A DNA stretch of 64,000 nt from Schizochytrium sp. CCTCC M209059. Its lineage: Eukaryota > Sar > Bigyra > Thraustochytrida > Thraustochytriidae. Where the stretch lies: NCBI GenBank assembly GCA_000818945.1, contig KN805420.1:195141-259140 (forward strand), given 5' to 3'. The position numbers and the translations under genes were made by a program. Of the stretch, positions 58,234-64,000 are shown piece after piece (positions within the stretch are counted from its first letter, which is position 1; every line of letters begins with the position of its first letter). The notes under the pieces are model-generated. The model worked only from the letters and a program-made list of their open reading frames with translations, did not search any database and was not told the origin of the DNA.

Positions 58234-58873
58234 TTAGTCGTTGTGCTCGTAGGCACGCTTGGCGTGCGAGCCAACATCGCCCGAGAAAAGGAGCTTGTAG
58301 GCGTAGAACGCGAGCATACCGGCGCTCAGTGCCGCAACAAAGCCAGCAGGCATAAAGACGCCCGTCTCTTGGTAACGCTCAAACATGAGCATGGTCACGA
58401 TGAGGGTGAGTACCGCCGACACAACGACGTAGGCATAAGTCGGCGACCGGTACCTTTTGTCCTCCTCATTCTTGTTCTCGAGGTACTCCTGGTACGAAGT
58501 CCAGCCAATGGCGATGAGAGCAAGACCAATTCCACAACCTACAATGTTGAAAGAGAAATCATTGTCATCGTCACCATCATCGTTATCGTCATCACGGTAC
58601 GGCGCGCGAGAGCGTGGACGAGATCGAAAGCGAGAGAATTCGTCGGTTAGTCAATCAGCAGTTTCAACGAGTAAGTACTATTCACCTTGCGGTGGCCCAC
58701 CCAGCACGTGGTGCCCAGTCCGCAAGCGTGGCGGCTCGCCACTGGAAACTGGTTGTATCGGTTTAAAACGTACCCGTGAGCGCAGACACAATAGACCCCG
58801 CCCTGATGGCGCCAAGCAGGCCGCCCAGCACGAGAAGGGCGCCGTACGGGATGGTCAGGCAAAAGTCCAACAT
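58234..58873 (-). CDS. TMEM14-family small membrane protein (spliced)
   Basis: Two exons, 58774-58873 and 58234-58538, joined by a GT-AG intron of 235 bases (58539-58773; donor gtacgt, acceptor cattgtag). The joined frame is 134 residues with four hydrophobic segments: TIPYGALLVLGGLLGAIRAG (about 7-26), the spliced CGIGLALIAIGWTSY, YAYVVVSAVLTLIVTMLMF and MPAGFVAALSAGMLAFYAYK. The family (Tmemb_14) includes TMEM14C of the mitochondrial inner membrane, needed for haem precursor transport in animals, and plant FAX proteins that export fatty acids from plastids. The pattern YGALLVLGGLLGAIRAGS at the start and FMPAGFVAALSAGML near the end are the strongest marks. Which membrane it uses is unknown. 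Unusually acidic and charged residues lie between helices 2 and 3 (QEYLENKNEEDKRY). Confidence 0.87.
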
Positions 58874-59631
58874 GATGACGATTCCTGCGTGCCACGTGGC
58901 TTGAGATGCCTTCGCTCTGTCTGACTGCCTTCGGAGTGTTCGAGCTCACGAAGCTTCCGCTGCGGCTCGGCTCGGCTCGGCTCGGCTCGGCTCGGTCCTG
59001 CTCGAATCAGCTCGGCTTGGCTCTGTGCGGTACGGAGGAGAAGGACCTTCGAGGCGCCACGCTGGTTGCCAGTCTGCCGTGCGACCTGCGCCCTCGAGAC
59101 TGTTTCCGTACGTAGCCGCATAGTAAAAGGCGCGTGTGGTGTGTGTGTGTCTCTCTCTCTGCCCCCTCCTTCTCTCCGTCTCTCGCATCTCTCTCTCCTC
59201 CTCTGTGTTGGTGTAGACGTACGAAGGTGTGCTGTGCCGAATTAGGTGCCTTTTCATAAAATCTAGTGTCCTTTTTTCCGGACAAAGTAGATCCGCATGC
59301 CCTGCTTGTTGTGGATGATCAAGGATCCCCCGAGACGCGGCACAGACTCTTGGCGAGGCCCCCGTGCACATAGCGCTTGAGGAACAGGCAAGCGGCGGAG
59401 GCGGCGGAAAGTTCACTTGCGGCGGGCGGAAAGTTCACTTGCAGCGGAAGATAGATGACACTCCGATGTGTTGCAGTGGCGGCGCTGCCACTTGACAGAC
59501 AGCACTCGCAGAGCAGAACGCGAAGCAGCAGCGCGAGGAGGGCGAGGAGAGCGCGGCGCAGAGCGGCGGCATCTGGAGCGGCCTCGTCGCGGAGGGCAGG
59601 GCAAGGCAGGAGCACGGAGGCAGAGGCGAGG
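58874..59631. other. Divergent spacer between TMEM14-like and aminopeptidase genes
   Basis: (ggctc)n at about 58964-58996, about 90 bases upstream of the TMEM14 start, and (gt)n/(ct)n at about 59138-59195. The right end is the GC-rich leader of the aminopeptidase gene. No other gene seen. Confidence 0.45.
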
Positions 59632-62228
59632 ATGCTGCGGACGGCGAGCCGGCGCGTGGCGGCGCAGGTCGCGCGCGGCGCGGCGGGGGCGCCTCAGGTG
59701 GCGGCGCCGCGGGTGGTGACCGCGAGCGCGAGACTGGCGCCGGAAGGGTCGAGGAAGGCCGCCGCGCGGCACGGGCTGGCGGTGAACAAGGCGTGGGCCG
59801 AGTTCACCCGGCCGTGCGCCGCCGCAGGCGTGGCCGCCAGGCCCATCCACGTGGCCACGGACGCGCCGGCGCCGCTTGACTGGTCGCTCCTGGACGGCGT
59901 GACCGCAGCCATCACTGAAGACCGTAAGTACCACTTTATCAAAGATCGATAATGAACGCTGCAGCAGAAGGACCCCCTCTTTTCTCTCTTCTCCTCCTCC
60001 TCTTTGTCCATTTCCTCGTACACCTTTTTGCGACCGATCGAATGGTATGGATTGGAATGGAATTGTATTGAATCGAATGGGATAGTTTCGACGGAAACGA
60101 AACTTCTGCTGCTGCTGCCATCGCTAGTCGTGCCTGAGCTTGAATGCGGGCGCAGGAGCGAGTACTCGAGTGAGCTTTCGAGTGAGCAAGCAAGCAAGTA
60201 AGCGAGTGCGCTGTGCCTTTTATTTAGATCGACCGATAAAATGCAAGCAAGCAGAGAGCAAAAGATCACCACCCTGCTGAGCTAGCCGACTTGCGGGCGT
60301 CTGTCCACGGTGTTTGCGATTTGTACGCAGACTTGCTGTCGCTCGCTGGCTCGCTCGCTTTCTGGCTTGCTTGCTTGCCTGCGACGGAAAGCCTCCTGCG
60401 TCCTCGCGCATCCTTGCGGCCCCCAGACCCATTCGTTTTTCTTTTCTTGCTGTTCAGAGACGACTGCATCGTGAAATGTCAGTTTTGGAAGGGGCAATCA
60501 GATGGGCTAACTTTTGCTCCGATGCCTCGCCTTGCGGAATTTCTGATCCATCTCGCCCGTTCTTTCACCCTCCATTTCTTTTCTTCTTTTTTCTCTTTTC
60601 TTCTCCCCCGAGGAGCCGTCTATTCTCTACGTGCCCTTGCCGCGTACCCTTCCTTACTTTGAATTCTGGACCTCAATCCTTGCACAGACTTTACTGATGG
60701 TGGCATGAACAAGCTCGAGTCCGCATTGGGCATCTCCCTTGCTCAAGAGTGTGCGATCTCTGGCTTTGCAGGCAAGGAAGGCCAGTCTTTGTATCTACGC
60801 GTTGCGCGCAGTGATGATGCGACCAAACCTGCAAAGCAAATATTCCTCGTAGGTCTCGGTCATGGCATGGGAGAGAAGGGCGCACCGTCGTCTCTCCAGC
60901 TTCGAAATTATGGTCTCCAAATCGCCTCCAGTATGAAGTGGAACTCGCTTGAATCGCTTGGCCTGCTCGTGGTGGGAGAGTGTGACAAGGATGGCGACCA
61001 CGGAGAAATTGAAAACAAGGGAGTGAATGCGCTCGCGCTCGATACAACTGAAACATGCGCAGTGGTGTCGTCGATCCTCGCTCGCGCCGAGCCGGACCTG
61101 CGCTTCCGCTCTTCCCGTGCACTTGCAAGCGGCACGGATTCGACAAAGAAGAACGATGTGGCCATTTATGTAGCTGGCGGCGATCGAAATGGCCTTCTTC
61201 GGGGCAGCGCGGTTGCTCGGGGCATGCGCACTGCACTCGAGCTTGTCAATGCGCCCCCTAATTATGTTAACCCGACGACTCTGGCAGCTTTTGCTGAGCG
61301 GATCGCTTCAACCTCAGAACTCCTTGCGTGCAAGACTCTAAATGCCGAGCAGTGCTCTGCGTTCGGAGAACATGGGATGCAGCTCTTCCTAGGCGTTGGA
61401 AGCGGCTCCGTGAACCCGCCACAACTCATTCATCTTCGATACACATCGCCAGAATTTCTTGGCGATAGCAACGCCGCGCCTATGCGCAAAATCGCCGTGG
61501 TGGGCAAAGGTGTTACTTTTGACTCGGGGGGTTACAATCTCAAGGTCGGAGAAGGTTCGATGATGGACGTGATGAAGTTTGACATGGGTGGTGCAGCTGC
61601 AACCTTGGGCGCCGCTGAGACGATCCTGGCTCTGCAGCCGCCTGGAGTCCAGATCGACTTTATCGTCCCAGCGTGTGAAAATCTAATTTCGGGCGGAGCG
61701 ATGCTGCCGGGCAGCGTATTGCGCGCTTCGGACGGAACTACAGTTGAGGTGAACAACACTGATGCCGAGGGGCGACTTGCCCTTGCGGACGCTCTTCTTT
61801 ATGCTCAAGCTCAGGGGGCGGAGGAAGTCATTGATGTGGCGACGCTCACGGGCGCGTGCATCATTGCACTTGGCGACGAAACGGCAGGCGTTTTCGCTCA
61901 TTCAGAAAGCTTTGCCGAGAGACTGCTCGAAAGTGCCGCCGCTGCCGGCGAGAGCGTTTGGCGGATGCCCTTGCAACATGCTTATGCCAAACAGCTCAAA
62001 AGTGATATCGCCGACATGAAGAATACTGGCACGCGCGCGGGTGGATCCATCACCGCGGCGCTCTTCCTGCACCGTTTCATTAATCATGAAAAGGTGTCTT
62101 GGGCTCACGTGGACATTGCAGGTCCTGTGTGGGATGCTGCCAAGGGAACCGGAACGGGTTTTGGCGTTGCAACTTTGGTGCATCACATTCTGGGCGGTGG
62201 TCCATTCTCGAACAAAAAAAAAATATAA
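59632..62228 (+). CDS. M17 leucyl aminopeptidase with organelle targeting peptide (spliced)
   Basis: Exons 59632-59923 and 60688-62228 join in frame (GAC C / AC TTT) across a 764-base GT-AG intron, giving 610 residues. The N-terminus MLRTASRRVAAQVARGAAGA is an Arg/Ala-rich amphipathic presequence, probably mitochondrial. The N-terminal macro-like domain ends near 260. The catalytic domain shows LVNAPPNYVNPTTLAAFA, VVGKGVTFDSGGYNLKVG (Lys and Asp metal ligands), MKFDMGGAAATLGA (Asp), the M17 signature NNTDAEGRLALADALLYA (Asp and Glu ligands and the Arg) and VATLTGACIIALGDETAGVF. All residues of the two-zinc site that I can place are present. It ends FGVATLVHHIL plus a short tail. The enzyme releases N-terminal Leu and other residues from peptides as a hexamer and, in some species, also cleaves Cys-Gly. 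Confidence 0.9.
59924..60687 (+). other. Intron of the M17 aminopeptidase gene
   Basis: Donor accgtaagta at 59924; acceptor ccttgcacag ending 60687. It separates the targeting-peptide exon from the rest of the gene. It holds gagtgagcaagcaagcaagt-like repeats near 60165-60200 and a pyrimidine-rich tract to 60620. Confidence 0.8.
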
Positions 62229-62358
62229 ATACAAACGATTTTAATGCTGCGTTTGCAAGACCAGCGTAGTAAAGTAACGTAAAGCAAAGTTGTTACACAA
62301 GAGAGCTTCTCGTTGCGCGCCATTGCTTTTTGTTTTTATTTTGAAAAAAGTAGGTCTT
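62229..62358. terminator. Short convergent intergenic region with A-rich 3' end
   Basis: Only 130 bases part the aminopeptidase stop from the sulfatase stop. The A-run overlapping the first gene's end (62215-62232) and AT-rich sequence probably carry both 3'-processing sites. Confidence 0.35.
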
Positions 62359-63879
62359 CTACGCAACATCAAGAACTCCGTCCGAGGCAAGACTTCCGCA
62401 ATAGCTTTGGAGTTTATGCTCGCGATGCATCGTTGCCAATGCAGCTTGTGCCTGCAGCTGTGGGACATTTTCATTTGCGAGTTGCTGAGTCTGCGATAGA
62501 TCGGACGCCAAATCGAAAACGACGAGGTCAGACGTATGACCGCACGCTGGCAACTTGCCCGTGCGAGGCCCAAAGCAAAGGAAAGCAAGACTCCCATTAC
62601 GCACAAGTTGGCCGAATCCTTTGGGATGTTCATGTGGTCCACAATACTCCATATATTGATTGGCTGCGGGCGAGTGCGACTGGCCCCGAAGAGCGCCGGA
62701 TTTATCCTTGCCGTCAATATCCGTTTCTGTGAGCGATAGATCAAGGAAGCCAGCAAGAGTTGGGAGCCAGTCGTAAAAGTTGAAGTGAACGTCACTCCAG
62801 CTGCCCGCGGGAAGAACCCCAGGCCACCGCAGTACGAACGGCACTCGATGGCCACCCTCGGAAAGACTCCGCTTGAAGCCGCGAAGAGGCCCGCTGGAGT
62901 TGAAAAACCGGTAGCTATGATCGCCCTCATTCGACGCACCGTTATCCGAGGAAAACATGACAAGCGTGTTTCCAGTGAGATTTAACCGATCCAGCGCGTC
63001 AAGAATAATTCCAGCCTGTTCATCGAAGGCAGCAACCGCGGCGGCATATTGCACTTCATGCAGACCCCAAGCATTGCGCATATGCGCGAGGCGCGAGCGT
63101 CCGATCCGAGGCACGGGAGAGCCATGCTCGTCGTTCGAACCAACGTCCCCAGCATGGGGGGTTGTGTGAGATACGAAGATGGCAAAGGGGCGAGAATCGG
63201 CGGAGGCGACGTGGTGGCTCAGAAACGCGAGGGTCTCGCGAGTGAAAGTGTCGCCAGACCACTCGCATTTCTCGAGGGAAGCCCACCCGCCGCACGACGC
63301 GTACGACGCATTGTAGTTCTTTGAAACTGCCGTAAAGTCCCAATCTCTGTAGACATGGGACGGATAGTAGTTGTGACAATTTCGCTGGTCAACCTGGCCT
63401 ATAAATTTTTCAAAGCCTGCGTCCAAAGGAAAACCTCCTTGAGCTTTGGTACCAAGGCCCCATTTGCCAAAGAGAGCAGTGCGATAGTTGCCTTGCTCGC
63501 GCAACAGCGAGGCCCACGTTTGCCGCACGTGCGCGATCGTTCCAATATCATTGTCGCGGACGGGGCATCTTCCGGTGTGCAGGCCTGTCATGAAGGTGCA
63601 GCGCGACGGGGCGCAGACGGGCGCCCCTGCGTGCGCGTCCGAAAGGCTGAGCCCCTGTGCTGCGAGCTTGTCAAGTACAGGGGTCTCGACCGCGCGGCCC
63701 AACGGGACCTTGAAGCGGCGCCGCATGAAGCTTGGGTCCACGAACCCCATGTCGTCTGCCAAAAGAACAACCACGTTCGGACGCTGCGGCGCATCCGCAA
63801 CGCTTGCACCCTTACTTGTACTGATGAGTGCAATGAGTGCGGCAGCTACAGCCCACAAAGGCTGGCTTAAGACGCGCAT
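62359..63879 (-). CDS. Secreted sulfatase, arylsulfatase A/GALNS-like
   Basis: A 506-residue sulfatase with a signal peptide (about 1-24, WAVAAALIALISTSKG). Metal-site start: PNVVVLLADDMGF (Asp-Asp 42-43). The formylglycine motif is VCAPSRCTFMTGLHTGR (Cys89), followed at once by another Cys in the CxPSRC form often seen in arylsulfatases. KWGLGT (Lys), VSHTTPHAGD (His) and TLVMFSSDNGASNEGDHSY (second metal pair Asp-Asn) follow. LRGFKRSLSEGGHRVPFVLRWPG and WSDVHFNFYDWLPTLAGFLDL are characteristic of the ARSA/GALNS group. It is not closely similar to the 36536-38176 sulfatase, which has the IDS-type blocks. The expected role is hydrolysis of sulfate esters on glycans in a lysosome-like compartment or outside the cell. 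Confidence 0.9.
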   Translation of the reverse strand: MRVLSQPLWAVAAALIALISTSKGASVADAPQRPNVVVLLADDMGFVDPSFMRRRFKVPLGRAVETPVLDKLAAQGLSLSDAHAGAPVCAPSRCTFMTGLHTGRCPVRDNDIGTIAHVRQTWASLLREQGNYRTALFGKWGLGTKAQGGFPLDAGFEKFIGQVDQRNCHNYYPSHVYRDWDFTAVSKNYNASYASCGGWASLEKCEWSGDTFTRETLAFLSHHVASADSRPFAIFVSHTTPHAGDVGSNDEHGSPVPRIGRSRLAHMRNAWGLHEVQYAAAVAAFDEQAGIILDALDRLNLTGNTLVMFSSDNGASNEGDHSYRFFNSSGPLRGFKRSLSEGGHRVPFVLRWPGVLPAGSWSDVHFNFYDWLPTLAGFLDLSLTETDIDGKDKSGALRGQSHSPAANQYMEYCGPHEHPKGFGQLVRNGSLAFLCFGPRTGKLPACGHTSDLVVFDLASDLSQTQQLANENVPQLQAQAALATMHREHKLQSYCGSLASDGVLDVA

Positions 63880-64000
63880 GGCCAGCTATGATAGCCCGCA
63901 CGCGATGCTCGCCTAAAAATCTCGCGGCGATGCGTGGGTATATCCCGATGATTTCTAATGTGGATTATAATCCACTTTAGAACCTTTGGAAGGTGGTGCA
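63880..64000. other. Right edge, upstream of the sulfatase
   Basis: Promoter/leader side of the minus-strand sulfatase; AT-rich from about 63940. It contains a short near-palindrome (tggattataatcca at 63961-63974). No gene seen. Confidence 0.4.

Noticed and set aside
59413..59934. 173-codon minus-strand frame opposite the aminopeptidase first exon
   Set aside because: Arg/Pro/His-rich shadow of a GC-rich coding exon; the plus strand splices to an intact M17 enzyme.
1..64000. tRNA, rRNA, CRISPR arrays, insertion sequences and bacterial operons
   Set aside because: I looked for T-loop motifs with pairing stems, spaced direct repeats with unique spacers, and transposase motifs, and found none that hold. 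The repeats present are simple or tandem.

Overview
This window is nuclear DNA from a compact, intron-poor eukaryote. The eukaryotic marks are GT-AG introns that restore good reading frames (TMEM14-like gene, M17 aminopeptidase), a cytosolic ribosomal protein (eL14), UTP4/cirhin, an Arf-like GTPase, cathepsin C, ZIP and triose-phosphate-transporter-family carriers, and long untranslated spacers full of simple repeats. The mix of fibro-slime, polymorphic-membrane-protein-like, SGNH and sulfatase proteins with few introns fits a stramenopile, most likely a labyrinthulomycete (thraustochytrid). That placement is inference from gene content; no taxonomic marker was searched.

Layout. 0-19.4 kb is the most dynamic part. 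Two nearly identical glycosyltransferase-like genes lie in opposite orientation at 1-543 (cut by the window edge) and 13514-14539. Between them are a nucleotide-sugar-type transporter, a heavily frameshifted pseudogene, a fibro-slime/lectin membrane protein and a GH3 beta-glucosidase. To the right are an orphan ORF with 104-bp tandem repeats, an SGNH-hydrolase-like membrane protein and a decayed second copy of it. 19.4-22.5 kb is repeat-rich spacer. 22.5-31 kb carries housekeeping genes: HAD phosphatase-like, ZIP9-like zinc carrier, nucleolin-like RNA-binding protein, SAM methyltransferase and cathepsin C. 31.9-42.5 kb holds a second SGNH-like membrane protein, a short-chain dehydrogenase that has lost its catalytic Tyr, an iduronate-sulfatase-like gene with an apparent frameshift, a GT2-like glycosyltransferase and an ARM-TIR protein. 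43.5-51.8 kb has eL14, an orphan 157-residue protein, UTP4, an Arf-like GTPase without the catalytic Gln, and a PAP2 phosphatase. 52.8-64 kb has a 1731-residue beta-helix/multi-pass membrane protein, a spliced TMEM14-like gene, a spliced leucine aminopeptidase and a second sulfatase.

How the genes relate. These are individual eukaryotic genes on both strands, not operons. There is a clear excess of secretory-pathway glycan functions: sugar-nucleotide transporter, three glycosyltransferase-like genes, GH3, two sulfatases, two intact SGNH proteins plus one pseudogene, lectin/fibro-slime and beta-helix surface proteins. This would suit an organism with a sulfated-polysaccharide wall or scales. 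Short tandem repeats with different units sit just upstream of many start codons.

The items most worth follow-up are the inverted glycosyltransferase pair with a minisatellite expanded in one promoter, the ARM-TIR protein as a candidate NADase, the ShKT-FN2-beta-helix-multi-pass receptor-like protein, the two signature-residue losses (SDR Tyr, Arf Gln71), and the frameshifted sulfatase with its repeated Cys motif.
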